Assembly (NCBI GenBank): GCA_029379385.1
Contig: CM055612.1
Coordinates: forward strand, 62,001-126,000
Length of the DNA stretch: 64,000 nt
Direction of reading: 5' to 3'
From: Quillaja saponaria
Taxonomy: Eukaryota > Streptophyta > Magnoliopsida > Fabales > Quillajaceae
Numbering within the stretch: the stretch's first letter is position 1; each line of letters opens with the position of its first letter. Under the pieces are notes generated by a model. The model ran no database searches. It saw only the letters and a program-made list of their open reading frames with translations, and was not told the origin of the DNA. A program made the position numbers and the translations under genes. Of this stretch, positions 33,109 to 46,443 are shown piece by piece.

Positions 33109-33181
33109 GGGGATGTAGCTCAGATGGTAGAGCGCTCGCTTAGCATGCGAGAGGTACGGGGATCGATACCCCGCATCTCCA
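33109..33181 (+). tRNA. tRNA-Ala (anticodon AGC)
   Basis: 73 nt with a GGGGATG acceptor pairing to CATCTCC (one G-U), D arm TAGCTCAGATGGTAGAGC, anticodon arm CTCGCTTAGCATGCGAG, T arm GATCGATACC and discriminator A. CAA motifs lie upstream and a T run downstream, as expected for Pol III. No intron and no encoded CCA. Confidence 0.97.
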
Positions 33182-33303
33182 ACTGTTTTGTTTTTGAAAT
33201 TCTTACAGAACGAAAAACGAACCTTTTTTTTTCCCGCCTTTCCATCTTCCCCTCCCTCCATTCCATTTTCAAAATGCCTAGTTTTGTTCTTTAGCGTTCA
33301 TTC

Positions 33304-33372
33304 ATGGCGACCTTGTCTGAGTTCTTGCCGATCCCACTGGTTTTTGATTCTCATCGTCAGAGATCTCTGGAG
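33304..33372 (+). CDS. Possible isolated first coding exon
   Basis: An ATG with a favourable following G (ATGGCGACC) opens 23 codons (MATLSEFLPIPLVFD...) ending at a consensus donor (GAG|GTGAGT). No partner exon is identified with confidence. Splicing straight to 40161 would hit a stop, so if it belongs to the downstream U-box-N gene it would need an intermediate exon. A possible intermediate, 38146-38210, is flanked by CTAG and GTTTGC. It may instead be a transcribed leader. Confidence 0.25.
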
Positions 33373-36300
33373 GTGAGTGATCAGACTACTTGTTAAATTT
33401 TGATTCAATTACCCCGTAAATTTTGCATATCAAAGCATTACAGAAACTTTTTGCCATCTAATCTGTTGCATTTTCTTCTAGCTTTCTTTGTCTTTTGTGA
33501 TGAATTTGTTAGGGTTTGAATGGTATTTGTCTCTGATTCATGTGAATCTGTGGAACATTCTATCTTTGTTGTTATCTTTTAATTTGATAACCTTAAGCGC
33601 TTATGCTTTCTCAATTGAATATTAGGATAGAAGAAGAAAGGTGCCAGGTCCAAGAGACAGCAAAGAATACACACTGTTTCTTCAACTTTCAATATTCATT
33701 TTATTATTGTAGCTTATAGGACTTCTCAAAAACAAAAAGGAAAGACAAAATCAAAATAGTAGGACTATTTAGCAGTTACATTAAGACAGAAACGAAAACT
33801 GCTGTTTGCAAGTTGTAGAGTAGGTAATTGTCTTGTTCTTGCTGAAATGCTTTTAACAGATGTTTTAAAATAACACATGGCTGATACTCTTGTCTAGTGG
33901 AGCTTTAGATTCTTCAGCATGCTTAGGAAAAATGAAAATATGGACATCTATTAGAAAACCCTGAAGGGCAAAATAAAATGTTAAAAAGAGTACTGTAAAT
34001 CTTTCTTTAAATTTCCAAGTTGCACTGCTTTAGGAGATTAAATCAGAATATATTGTGTAACCCACAATATTTTATCTTCCTATTTCAAAATCTACTGGAG
34101 TTGTTAAAATTTTGAGGATTGAACACATACTTGAACTAATAATACTACCAGAAATTTTAACTAGATCCAAGAATCACTGTTCTGAACATGTCTGAGAATT
34201 AAGAAGAAAACAATACAAAGGGATATGGGGCTTTAGCTAAAAAAATTTGTGGTTGATTCCTACAATGATTGTGTACCAGGTGGATCCGTTAGTTTATTCT
34301 AATTTTATGGATGTGGCGTGTTTTACTTATTAGGACCATGTGCATGTGAGCTAAAACAAGAAGGACTAGATTTCACGTGGGCTTTTTATGAGGAACTGAT
34401 TTATAGACAGACTAGAATAGCAATATCATAAAGTAGTTCTTAGATGGATAAAGGCCATTCTTAACAGTTTGAACTGTAACTACGATACATTGAGGATGAT
34501 GTTATTGTTGGGTTTATGTCAAGGTGTTCTGAGTCCTCAAATCTTTTCTAGCTAGTTGTACAAATGGAATTAGGGCTGCCACTTGCAATATCATGTAATC
34601 CATTTTAGGTTAAGGTGCTTGGCTTTGGAGGATCCTTACAAAATTACTAGCTAAATTAAGGACAATTTCCTCTATCCAATTTTCTGTGGTGAGCGATACA
34701 GGAAATAACATGCATATTGGATGCTAGCTTCCAGCATATAGTAAGCTTAGTAGCTTGGTGCTTAATTAATGTCAGATGTACAAGAAAGTCCAATATTTTT
34801 GTCCTGGTGAAGTGGTGGCAGGGAATTAGTTTCATAGCTCCTAATTGTTATGGAATGCCCATAAATGGGTGTGGACCTTACATGGATATCTAACATGTTG
34901 AATGTAGTTATGTCTGTGAGCAATTTCTTATCACAATTCCTTGTGGAAATCCAAAAGGAATAGACCCCATTTTTCTTAAATCTTTTTTGGTGATAGCAAA
35001 GAAGCATTGCTGTAAGAGGTGAAAAATAATATAAGTACATTACCTCAGCTAATTGCGAATCCCTCCATCATTGCTCCTAGTAGCTTTGTAATTGGGTATT
35101 GGGACTTTACCAGATTCTATGTATATAAGATTCTCCACAAGTATCTCATAGTGCCTCTTGACTTCTTCTGCCGATTTTCCACCTGTAGCCTTGGCCATGT
35201 TATGTCAGCAGTCTGGGGTGTCCCTTGTCATATACTGCCAGAGCTTTCTCAAATTGTTTATTTTGCATTTGTGTCCAAGTGGAGTCGGGAGAAGCTGGAT
35301 TGAAAACGTTTGATGCCATTACTCAGGATACAAGTGAGAATCTATGATATGTGCAGAGCTTTTTGAGGAGTCAGAATTACATTATATGATGGAAGTGAGA
35401 TTGTGTATTCAGAAAAGAGGCCGGGGTCCTAAAGCTGCAGAACTACAAAAAAAAACTTGAGTGCAAGAAAGTGATCTGGATTTTGTAGCTGCCTCAGTCA
35501 AGGGAGAAGGCTGAAGTCCAGGGTTGTTCTTGTAAGAAAATTGCCATTCATGCTCCTGATAAATAGGAGGAAATCTTGGGGGCGTTGTACAAGTTGGGAA
35601 TAATTTTTTGGGTTAATATATAATGTGATTGGCTTCTTAAGATAGGTTCGGAAGGACAAGATAGGAGAGAATTTATTGTCATATATATATATATATAATA
35701 TCATCAGCAAGTAAAATTTCTTCAAATTTACATCCTGGTAGGTATTAGATCCAAATTCCCGTTAATTTAGATTTGGTAACAATATGAACCTCCACCCTAA
35801 CTTTGGATACCACAAAGAAAAAAGCAAAGCTAAGATATTCTGCCCTTTTAGGTGGTATCTTCCCCTAGCTTGTTTTGCAACTTGCATGATTTACTCTCTT
35901 AAAGGACTATTATTCTTCCGTTCTAATGAACATTAAAAATGTCAAATTCATTGTTCTTTGTCAGTATTAGCATGTCATTCTTCAGTGACAAGCTATTTAT
36001 CTAACATCTTACTGTCGTCTGCTGGTAATGATTCCAAATGGAAACTGCAAATGGAGTTCATCAGCTTTTTCTGGTGTTGGGATCATCGAATTTATCTGGG
36101 GTAGTTATGATACACTTTGTTTTGTTCTAATAAACTAGCTATGATATTTGAAGCCTGAAGAGCTGTTTATGGCTTTAAGATGTGGGCCATCACCTTAGGA
36201 GTTTGGTCACTGTAGTTGCATTAAGATCAAGGAAACTTATTTCTCTTCCTTTTTTCCTTGGTGAAGGGTAGGGGAAAGAAGTTATCAGTGTCTTTTATTT

Positions 36301-39300
36301 TACTGATGGTGAGAATTACCGAAGTTTTTGTTTTATTAGCCGTTGGCTTTGGGATTAAAGATTTTGCTTTCTGGTTGAATCATCAAAGTCAGCAGGTGTT
36401 GTGCTCTTAGAAGATCTTGTGCCAGTTTCTGGGTGAGTGGCAGTTAATGCGCTGCTGTTGTGAATGGTTGTATTGTGGTACCAAAATGAACTTATTGGAT
36501 TTGAATTTAGTAATTAAGAAGCCTACTGCTCATCTATTATCATAAGTGATTTTGCGGATATTCAGCTGAAATGGAAAGGAGTTACTCATATGACTTGGGT
36601 AGCACTAATTATAATCATCTCGGCTTTGTGATCAGACGTTTTCTCCCATTTAAGGCCATGTTTGGTGTAGGTGAAAACAAGAAGCGAGGAGAAGTAATCA
36701 TTTCTTTCAAGCATAAAGGGAGCATTTTGACTTTATAGTTCTCTTTATATGTCCTCTACCCGACATTAACCAGGAATACCATGGGTTGGAAAAAGGAGTT
36801 GGTTGTAGAAAACTAATGGTTGGTTTTCTATTGTGTATAAGATTCAATTCTGCTCAGTTCCTCGTAGTTGGTTGTTTTCTAAGCTTTTGAAGCCAGATAC
36901 AGTAGGTTGGGAATGAAAAGAATATTAAATTTGGCGTGGGAATCAAATATAAACACTTTTTCTTAATAGCCTAAAGAAATATATATAATTTGTTATAAAA
37001 TTCTAATGAAAGTAGGAACTTTTCTACATATATATAAACTAATGGTTGGTTTTCTATTGTGTATAAGATTCAATTCTGCTCAGTTCCTCGTAGTTGGTCA
37101 TTTTCTAAGGTTTTGAAGCCGGATACAATAGGTTGGGAATGAAATGAATATTAAATTTGGTGTGGGAATTAAGTATAAACACTTTTAAACCTGTTACCCA
37201 GAAGAGTTTGAGCAGAATTTGCTTGAATCGGCTCATGGAATTGCAAAGTATATCATGGATTTGTTTTCCATATAAATAGAGTTCAATCTGCATGAGCCCA
37301 ATGGCATTGGTTATGTTTGGCAAAGACGTGTAAGAATTTTGTCAGACTGAAGCCAAGCTCTTCACTAAGTGAGCTTTAAAATGAACTTCTGAAGTTTTAT
37401 CTTGACTCTGGCACTAAAAAGGCTTTACCTCAGCTGGAGCTCTTTACCGTTTGGCCGCACAGGGTATAGTTATTACTTCTTTCATTTTCATCTTTGCTGA
37501 TGCATATGGTTATATTATTGGTTATACAATTAGGTTGGAGATGAACATCAATATAGGTGATTTGGTCCCATGTTTGTATTCAAATTAATATTCTATAATT
37601 GTTGCAGACTTGTATGCTGTAGCAGACTTTACAACCCTAGAATTTACTTGACTATGGCTTAGTAGATATTACAAAGCGTTTGATACATTGATTTATGTTA
37701 AGAATCGTTATCATCCCTATTCTGGCCTACTCCACCTCAGGAAAAGTCATCTCAATGGATTCCCCTTTCTTTCCCTCACGTGGAAATAGTTCTCACAGTT
37801 ACATGGTCCATTTCCTGCTCGGAAGAGTTTGACGAAAGATCATTTCAACAATCAGATTTTTCTACTTTGAAAATGAAATATGAATATTTTTTGTGGTATT
37901 TGTTCTAAATAATTACGAGTAGACAAAGAGGATAATGTCAACCAATCAACTTTGTGCACTCTTGCGATTGAGCCATATTTGTCTTTTTCCATGTTGGATT
38001 TATTAGACCATCCATGACTTCTAATTTGGCTTTATTCGGATTGAGAATTTTCTGTTTGTTTATTATAGTCCATGTTTGTCATGGTATTTTATATATTCTC
38101 CTCGTTCGTCCCTTTTCTTTTTGCGTTCCTCTGGTTTGTTTCTAGTAGGCAGACTCAAGCCTCAAGTTGGCAAACATTGGCCGGCTTCAAAGCAAGCGAC
38201 TTATGTATACAGGTTTGCTGACTAAATTCTGTTTTTTCATATTTTTTAACATCTTCCTCATAACTTACACGAATAACATTTTAGAATCTTTGGTACATGG
38301 GAATTAGAATCAAGTCAACTTAAGTTGTCTAGTGGTCTAATATTCGTTGAAAGACTGGGGGCTGCGTATGTACCCTGTTTATTTATTTTTTGTTATTTTT
38401 GATGTAGGCTATTTGATAAACTAGTACAAATATAAATTATAAGACGAAATCTTATTTCTCTTAGCAATGAGCTTGTCATGAAGGTTGAAATTTAGGCAAT
38501 AGGTCGGTAGACTATGGAATCATACTTATCATTTGGACGTACTTCCTATTTGCCTCTCCAGTTGCTGGGGAAGATTTGTCTGTCCTTTTTCTTGTTCTTT
38601 ACCATTCCTATACATCATACTTTTCTTTTTCTTTCCTTTTTGTGAGGGGTGGGGGTGTCTGGACACTGGTGGTTTGTGTGTTGTTATTTAGACATGTTCA
38701 CTAATGTATAAGGTGTTCGTCTTCTCCTAGTTTAACTTTATTTGCAATCATCGTGGCATTTGATTAAACCCCCTCTTCCTGGTCAAGATAGATGTGGAAG
38801 AGTCTTATGTTAGAAATTTTATATGTGGGTTGTCATTAATTATATGGTTTGTTTTAATAATAAAACGGGCTTAAAATTTGATCCACTTGAGACATGCTGG
38901 TAAAAGTCAATATAGTTCATGTGATTATTTAGTATAAGGCTTATCTGATTAGATATGGATTGACAGTAAATGTAGATTGAGTGACTTTAAGAGTCTTTAA
39001 TGGGAGAACTCTTAAAATTTTATTTGATAATAAATAGTTAGGTCCCCTCTCCTTTCTGAACATGCTTGTCTTGTCCTATTGAGAGTTGCCACTAAATACA
39101 GAAAGTACGAAGAGGAAGACCTAGCTATGTGTGCATTTACAGAAGCGTACTTGTTTGAGATTTCACATATCCGCTACTATACCTTAATCAGGTACACAAA
39201 CTTTATTGTTCATGTGTTCTAAATTCATATATGAGATCCAGTATAATCTATTACAATAAAGGCCATAACCAATCTCTTTATACATGTATGTACACCTTTG

Positions 39301-40182
39301 TTTCAGGGTAGAGGCAGTCCTTCCTCCTACTAATCCGGTCATTTCCTAACCTGTCTTTCCCATAAAATTCAATTCCATGGAGGACTTATCAACTCTTGTG
39401 ATTCGCCTCGAGCCTTACAACTATACTTTCCTTTGCAATCCTTAGCTTATTAATTATTATTATGAAAAATGGATTACTTAGTAATTATGCATTGAAAGGG
39501 CAAAATACCGAGAGTTGTGGGCCAAACTAGACTATGACTTGGTTTGGTGATGCTATTTGAAAAGATGCTTAACGTAATTCAATTTTTTCATGTTTAGTAA
39601 AAAAAATAAAAATTGTAATGCTTCTGTTCTAGACTTTTAAAAACACCTTAAGGAATATTTTTAAAAGCTGACTCCTACTGTTAAAAATTTAAAAGCCTAA
39701 TATAATTTTAATTTTTAATAAAAAAGTCATAGTGTTATCAAATCAAGTTTACTTTTATGGCTTCTACTTGTTGAGTTTTAAAATTATTTTATCAAACACT
39801 ACTATTACGGCTTTTCAAAAATGGTTATAAGAGGGCAAGAAGAGCACAACACCTCTCAAAAGTCATAGTATTACCAAATCAAGCCTATACGATATATTAT
39901 GCGACTTTTCACTGCACCTTTGCTTTCAATATATCACTGGCTTTGAGAGGAATGCTGTTTCTTAGGGGTCTTTTGCTTATTCTAAGAAAATCACCAATAC
40001 CTTCGCTTGAGTTGTTATATAGACTTGAAACCATCATCTTGTTTCGGATATATTAGAAGAGTAAATGGTTTTAGTGTTTGATTTGACATCCTTTTCTTTT
40101 GATCTATAACAATTATTGATGTATACTGTAAGTCATCTATAATGTTTCATGGATCTGCAGATTGAGGAAAGAATTATGTTGG
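33373..40182. other. About 6.8 kb without a recognisable gene
   Basis: No long frame, domain or RNA gene is seen on either strand. It includes a (TA)n run near 35683-35698 and a diverged direct repeat at 36811-37186. It could be large leader introns of the following gene (an acceptor CTGCAG lies at 40155-40160) or simple intergenic DNA. Confidence 0.5.
36811..37186. repeat. Diverged direct repeat, 226-bp period
   Basis: About 150 bp starting AACTAATGGTTGGTTTTCTA recurs at 36811 and 37037 with a few substitutions (GGTTGTTTTC against GGTCATTTTC). An AT-rich spacer of about 75 bp separates them. No coding content. Confidence 0.85.
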
Positions 40183-42309
40183 ATGGCTATAGCAGGAACT
40201 TCGGAGCTTCGTAACATTAAGGTAAAGAAAGCTCTACTAATTTACAACCACATCTCTTAACTTTGTCCTTTTGTTGGGATTAATTGGGAATTTAGGATAG
40301 GATAATTGGCTTCAATCTTCATGTTCATTGTCTTCTTCTTTTTACAATCTCTTTTCCACATTCGATACATATTTGAAACTCTTCTTCATCTCTGCAGGTG
40401 CATCATTTGATGTGCTTAGAGCTTCAGAAATTTATTGATAGAATCTCACAAATATTGCCAGCCATTGAGTCTAGCCGACCAAGATGTTCATTAGGAATGC
40501 AAGCATTGTGCTCATTACAAGTTGCGCTGGATAAAGCCAAGTTACTCATCCAGCACTGTTCTGAGTCTAGTAAACTCTACCTGGTAATAATTATATCTTT
40601 ATGGACATAAAATTAATGCCATTTGTTGCCATCAATGTAGTGGACTAGGTTGCTTTGATGAGTGGAATACCAAGAAAATCATATCTAGATGCTTTTTCTT
40701 TTATTTTGTGGGGTGGAGGGATTGAGAATATGCTAGTTTTTCAATAACTATCGTTGTGGCTTAATGGGTTACTGACTGAGTTAATCAACTACTATTAGAA
40801 TTTTGTGCTTCTTCGATAGCTCCATCCTCCATGTAACGAGTTAATTTGTTGTTGAGTGCTCAATGCTGTCATGATACCATGAGACAGCACAAAGATCCTT
40901 GTGCTGTACCTTTGATTCAATCCTTTTTCAATTATTTTCTAGTATTGACAACTGAAGCAGCTAAAATCACTAAGTTTTTTTATTTTCCCTGCTATTGATA
41001 TACTCAATCGTTGACATAGAAGGTTTAGATTTAATGCTGCATCGCCCCATGCGCAATGATAAACTCTGTTACTGCACTACTAGATGATTCTTTCCAATAA
41101 AATCTAATGATATTGCAATCATATCATCACAGTTATTTTATTAATATTTGATTTATATATGTCATCAAGTTCTTCATATACATCATACTACATTTAGTAA
41201 TGTGTTAAATGAAACAACTCAGGCCATTACAGCGGACAGGATAGTCTTGAGATGTGAAAAAATCCGAAATGCGTTGGAGTTGTGTTTGAGTCAACTTCAA
41301 AACATGGCCCCATCATCGTTGGCTGCAAAGGTTGGTAATGACCTGTTAAGATGCATTTTCTTGTGAAGTTTCTTTTGCTGCTTAAAAAGAGTACAATCAT
41401 TAATACATGCCGATATAGCATGGCTTGTGTCAAACGTCTTACATTGCTTGTATTTCTCTGATTCTCGTATCTGTAACCATTATTTTTGCCTATTCTAATC
41501 ATCAAACATTCTCAATTATCTTTTATGAAATGCGTAATAGCTATGGAATTGATATATGAGGACGGTTTACCCTCTGTGTTGGTGTTGCTAACTGATACCA
41601 TCACGATGGCACCGTAGATTTCTCCATTATGATCAAAGGAGTCTCTACAATCCATTAGCTGAACAGCTTTCTGTAGTTCAGAAAGTCAAGTGGACATTCA
41701 TATTATAATTGTGAGAAGTGAAAGTGGAGTTACATGCAGTCATCTTTCGTCAGTGGGTTCAAATTGAAATGCAACGACTACATGGAAGGTTCATTGAGAA
41801 TGATTACAGTTCTGGGTGTTGCTCAGAACTAAGTGACTTTACTGGAAGATTTGCAGCTACCTTTTCATTAAGTAGTTCATTCTCGGCCCCCTTCATTTTT
41901 CCCTGCTAGGCTCCCACTTCTGGCTAAATTACCTGCTTTTATTTCCTCTATAAATCTGTCATAATTATAAATGAGATTGAACACTTTCTTGCAGATAGCT
42001 GGAGTGGTACACGATCTTAAGTCTGTGGAATTTTCAGTGGAATATGCAGAAGATGAGGCTGGGAAGTTAATTCTCAAACTGCTTCAGAAGGACTCCCCTA
42101 CTTCAGATTCCACAAAATGGGCAGAACTTGAGGCTCTTCAAAATGTGGCATTTATGCTGAAAATCACATCCCATTCGGCCATCGTGATGGAGAAAAGATC
42201 AATTAAGCTGCTAGTTGAGAAACTCCATGATACTGACCAATTGAAGAAAATCCTGAAGTACCTCTTATATCTTTTGAGAAAATATGGGGAATTTATTAGG
42301 CAGCTTTAG
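40183..42309 (+). CDS. U-box N-terminal domain (UND) protein lacking U-box and ARM repeats
   Basis: Four exons, 40183-40221, 40398-40583, 41223-41330 and 41995-42309, join in phase to 215 residues. The product matches the N-terminal helical domain of plant U-box ARM ubiquitin ligases (PUB5/PUB45 type): IKVHHLMCLEL, SRPRCSLGMQALCSL, IQHCSESSKLYLAIT, DEAGKLILKLL and LKYLLYLLRKYG. A full-length ligase would continue with a U-box and ARM repeats, but here TAG follows FIRQL directly and no U-box is found downstream. Without a U-box it cannot recruit an E2. It may be a decayed 5' portion of a PUB gene or a stand-alone adaptor. The start ATG (MAIAGTSELRN) is the first in frame in its exon. Confidence 0.75.
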
Positions 42310-43452
42310 ACTGAGAGCCCCTCCAAGCAGCGTGAACATTATCATCAAGCTATTGAGCCTTAATTCCTTGTAGATGAGGCAATTTTGAGAATTATGCTGG
42401 TGATTCAATTAACCTGGGACAAGAAATCAATTCATTCCATTTCATTTTGATTCTATTAAATTTAAATTCTTTTTGAATACTTAAACAAATGAATGTATTA
42501 ATAGAATTTTATTTTATTTTATTATTTGAATTACACAAAAAAAAAAAAAATCAATTCAATTTGATAATTTTACAATATTATCCTTCATTCTATGTAATTG
42601 TATATATATTCACATTCTCACCCCTCCCTCTCTCCATATCCCGTTCTTTTTCTTTCCACCCTGCTTTCTCTCTCCCTTGATCTGATGAAGTAAATTGGAC
42701 TAATTTTGATAAGAATTTAAAATAAATAAAAGTTTCAAAAATCTGATTTAAAATAAATTAAATTCTAATATATTAGAGATATCGAATATAAAAATTTATT
42801 AAAATTTGTTTCGAATGATCAAAATTCTTTACAAAAATTGGTTCTAAACACACCCTAGTTTCAAAGAATTTAAAGGCTCTCTGACGTTGACCTCTACTCT
42901 GCAGTTATTTCTTCAGGAAAGTCATTTGAACCTACTTCTCATGGGTTTTTTTTTTTTTTTTTTTTCACTACCAATAGCCATGGCACCTCCGCGAGGACAC
43001 CAATACAAGGCAGTGGAAGATGTGAAAGACCTGCAGAAAGGCAATCATCAAGCATTTTAGTCAAAATTGAGGACAGTCCTTTTGGCAATTTTGAGGAAAA
43101 ACAGGAGATACTTCTTTGGATTTTCTTCTTTCCCTCAAATAGAATCTCAAGTTGTAGAGACTGGATTCTCTTGCTCTTAAAAAGGTATAAACTATCTTGC
43201 ATGTTAGACCAGCTAGAGTATGTATCAACTTTCAAATTTCAAAGCTTGAAACTTGATAGTTTTATTATTTTATATTTGATTGTATGACTCGAGCAACTTC
43301 TGAAATGAAACGAAACATATCACTATGGTTTAGTGTAGACGCGTAGTCAAACTTCCTTTATTCAACACAGATTTTACCTTTCCTTTTTTCTCTCTTTTAA
43401 ATGACAAGTGCATTTTAGAAAAATATTATAAATTCTACCCATACATGACGAA
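42310..43452. other. Intergenic between UND gene and tRNA-Asn
   Basis: AT-rich with a poly-A run near 42536-42550 and a T-run near 42948-42965. Right after the UND stop the same frame reads TESPSKQREHYHQAIEP before another stop, which may be a remnant of former coding sequence. No U-box, ARM or other gene is recognised. Confidence 0.5.
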
Positions 43453-43469
43453 GCTGGAATAGCTCAGTT

Positions 43470-43502
<33 letters not shown>

Positions 43503-43526
43503 GAGGTTCAAGCCCTCCTTCTAGCG
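43453..43526 (+). tRNA. tRNA-Asn (anticodon GTT)
   Basis: 74 nt with a GCTGGAA acceptor pairing to TTCTAGC (one G-U), D arm TAGCTCAGTTGGTTAGAGC, anticodon loop CTGTTAA, T arm GGAGGTTCAAGCCCTCC and discriminator G. A T run follows at 43530. No intron. Confidence 0.97.
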
Positions 43527-43713
43527 AGCTTTTTTTTTCATTCATGCTTTGGGTCTTGGGCTTTTTTTTTCATTCAAACCTTGGCTTTGGGCTTCATTAA
43601 TGAAAAACAAAAACGCAAAATCCCCGTTTGGATTCATTCCTACCTCGCCCTAGCACAAACCCTAGTTGACGACTGGACTCTACCGTTGCCTCTGTTCTGA
43701 TTCCGACTCCGTC

Positions 43714-46321
43714 ATGGGTTGGAGGACATTAGTTTCCCGGCAAACCATCCACAAGATTTCAAGAAACAACGGAAAGACACCATCTCCATACGCTTATATT
43801 TGCAGAAATCTATCAACCATAATATCCCCAACACCTACTACTCATTTTGATAGTTCCACTGCAGCTCGAATCCTTAAATGCCCAAATCCCATTTCTTCAT
43901 TCAATAGATACATTCATTCTACTCAGGAAACTAGACTAAGCAACTTGGTCGACGATGCAAAACTTGATTCGGAGGAGGATGATGGAACAATCAACGAATT
44001 CTTGTCGCGACTCGTATGGATAATGCGTGGCAAGCTCTCCGAAGTTTACCCAGATTGTGATAAACAGACAATTGATGGAATGTTGATGATTATCGTCAGT
44101 AAGGTTGTGTCTGAATTGGAAAAGTGTGGGCTTGAACAGATGCTTGATGCGGCGGTAGTCACTCCATCGCAGGATTTTAGTGAGGATTTGTGGAAGACAG
44201 TCTGGGAAGTGAGCAATATGGTTTTGGATGATATGAATAAGGAGAAGAAGAAGGAAAAAATGAAGAGTTTTTTGCATGCTGAAGAGGTAAAGCAGATGTG
44301 CAGGTTTGCTGGTGAAATTGGAATCCGTGGGGATTTGCTGAGAGAGCTTAGGTTCAAATGGGCGCGTGAGGCAATGGAAAAAAGCGAATTTTATGAGAGT
44401 TTGAAGCGCCTGAAAGAAGAAGAACGAAGCCAAAATAAACAGGAGGAAGCAGAGGTAGAAGAGGCCGTTCTTGTTGAGGCGAAACCTGATATTGTTACTC
44501 TTCCCAGGAGACGAGGAAAGATAAAGTACAAAATTTATGGCCTTGATCTCTCCGACCGTAAGTGGGCAGAAGTGGCCGATAAAATCCATGAGACAGGGGA
44601 ATTCATTTGGCCTCAGGAACCAAAGCCCATATCTGGGAAATGCAAACTTGTTACTGAGAGAATTCTTTCATTGAATGAGGATGGTGACCCGTCTCCATTG
44701 TTGGCTGAATGGGTAGAGCTTCTCCAACCTACTAGGAGTGACTGGATGGCTTTGCTTGATAGATTGAAAGAGCGGAATTCTCGATCGTACTTCAGAGTAT
44801 GCCAGTAGTTCTTATATTTCATGTTATATTGGAAGTAATACTTTCACTGCTAATTTGAATTCTAAGAGACATTTGTTAAAAACACAAGTTAACATCCTGT
44901 GTTCTCGTGGCTGTCTTCATAGCAGTCTATCTTCTGGTGATTGACTTGAAAATGTTATAAAGTGCTTTTTCAAAAGATAAATCTAAAGTTATTGCAATGC
45001 ATAAACAGAGCATTTTGCATGCAATACTCTAGTGAGTATGATGCATTGGGGTATGTTCTGTTGTCTCTTTAGGCATGGGCTTAGGTATATTTCTTGTTGG
45101 CTGTAACCGATGAGCAAATGCATATATATACGATGAACATGTTGAATCAATTATGTTCATTTAAAGATCTTCTAAAATGTATACACTAATTTAACATATG
45201 ATAAACAAGGCTACTGAATTTGAAATTGGCTTCTTGATTAATTTGATGTTAAACTATTTGTGTTGTAGGTAGCAGAACTTGCATTGACTGAGGAGTCTTT
45301 CCAAACTAATGTCCGTGACTACTCTGAGCTTATTGATATCCATGCTAAAGAGAACCGCTTGGACGATGCTGAGAGAATTCTCAAGAAAATGAATGAGAAA
45401 GGCATTGCACCTGATATTTTAACAGACACTGTGTTGGTTCACATGTACAGCAAAGCAGGCAATCTCGAACGAGCAAACAAAGCATTTGAAAGCTTGAGGA
45501 GCCAGGGCTTCGAACCTGACATGAATCTCTACAATTCAATGATCATGGCATATGTAAATACTGGCGAACCTAAGATGGGTGAGAATCTGATGAGAGAGAT
45601 GGAGGCTAGAGACATCAAACCTACAGAGGAAATGTACATGGCATTGCTTCGTTCATTTTCTAAACTTGGTATAGTTGATGGAGCTGGGAGAATTTCAAAT
45701 ACGATGCAGTTTGCGGGATTTGAGCCAAGTTTGGAATCTTGTACATTGCTTGTTGAGGCTTGTGCTAAGGTTGGTGACCCTGATCAAGCCAGAAGCAACT
45801 TTGACCACATGCTAAAACTTGGTCACAAGCCGGATGATAGGTGCACCGCAAGCATGATTGCAGCTTATGAGAGTAAAAATTCATTGGACAAGGCCCTAAA
45901 TCTTCTTTTGCAGCTAGAGGGAAATGGCTTCCAGCCTGGAGTTGCTACTTACACCGTTCTTGTGGATTGGTTAGGTAAGCTGCAGCTTGTTGATGAGGCT
46001 GAGCATTTGTTAAGCAAAATTGCTCAGCTGGGTGAGGCTCCTCCTTTAAAGGTTCATGTGAGCCTTTGTGATATGTACGCAAGGGCCAGGTTTGAGAAAA
46101 AGGCTCTCCAAGCCTTGGGGGTTCTGGAGTCCAAGAAGGAGAAATTGGGTGCAGATGAGTTTGAGAGGATTATAGCAGGTCTTTCTGCTGGTGGATTTGT
46201 GCAGGATGCTCGAAGAATACTTGGGCTAATGGAGGACCAGGGATATGCTGCATCAGGGCCGCTTAAGATGACTGTGATGGAATTTAAAGCCTTTCCGACC
46301 AAGAGACCTGGTATCAGATAA
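43714..46321 (+). CDS. Mitochondrial-type PPR protein (P class)
   Basis: Two exons, 43714-44796 and 45269-46321, join in phase to 711 residues (donor AGA|GTATGC, acceptor TTGTAG). The first in-frame ATG gives MGWRTLVSRQTIHKISRNN, an Arg/Ser-rich presequence. Residues about 60-340 are helical and charged without PPRs (EEDDGTINEFLSRLVWIMRGKL, a KEKKKEKMKSF patch). Residues about 370-660 hold about eight 35-residue PPRs (DYSELIDIHAKENRLDDAERILKK..., NLYNSMIMAYVNTGEP..., ATYTVLVDWLGKLQLVDEAEHLL...). PPR proteins bind organellar RNA. The arrangement recalls Arabidopsis NFD5-like proteins, but I cannot confirm orthology. The last codons and stop are included in a 68-bp tandem repeat. Confidence 0.93.
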
Positions 46322-46443
46322 TTTGGGGTTCATGAGAATTGCTTTTTCAAGTTTTTATTCTGCCTGCCAAGTGACCAAGTATCAGATAATTTGGGGTTCA
46401 TGAGAATTACGTTTCAAGGTTTTTTTCTGCCTGCCAAGTGACC
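46311..46443 (+). repeat. 68-bp tandem duplication spanning the PPR stop codon
   Basis: GTATCAGATAATTTGGGG starts at 46311 and again at 46379; both units end CTGCCTGCCAAGTGACC. The first unit contains the PPR stop codon (TAA at 46319-46321). The second lies in the 3' untranslated region. Confidence 0.93.

Noticed and set aside
33067..33376. Frames across tRNA-Ala
   Set aside because: They overlap an intact tRNA gene and have no other support.
42939..43235. 98-codon minus-strand frame ending in a lysine run
   Set aside because: The lysines come from a poly-T tract and no family resemblance or splice structure supports it.
43666..43713. Upstream extension of the PPR frame
   Set aside because: It opens with TTG; the first ATG is 43714 and gives a presequence-like N-terminus.
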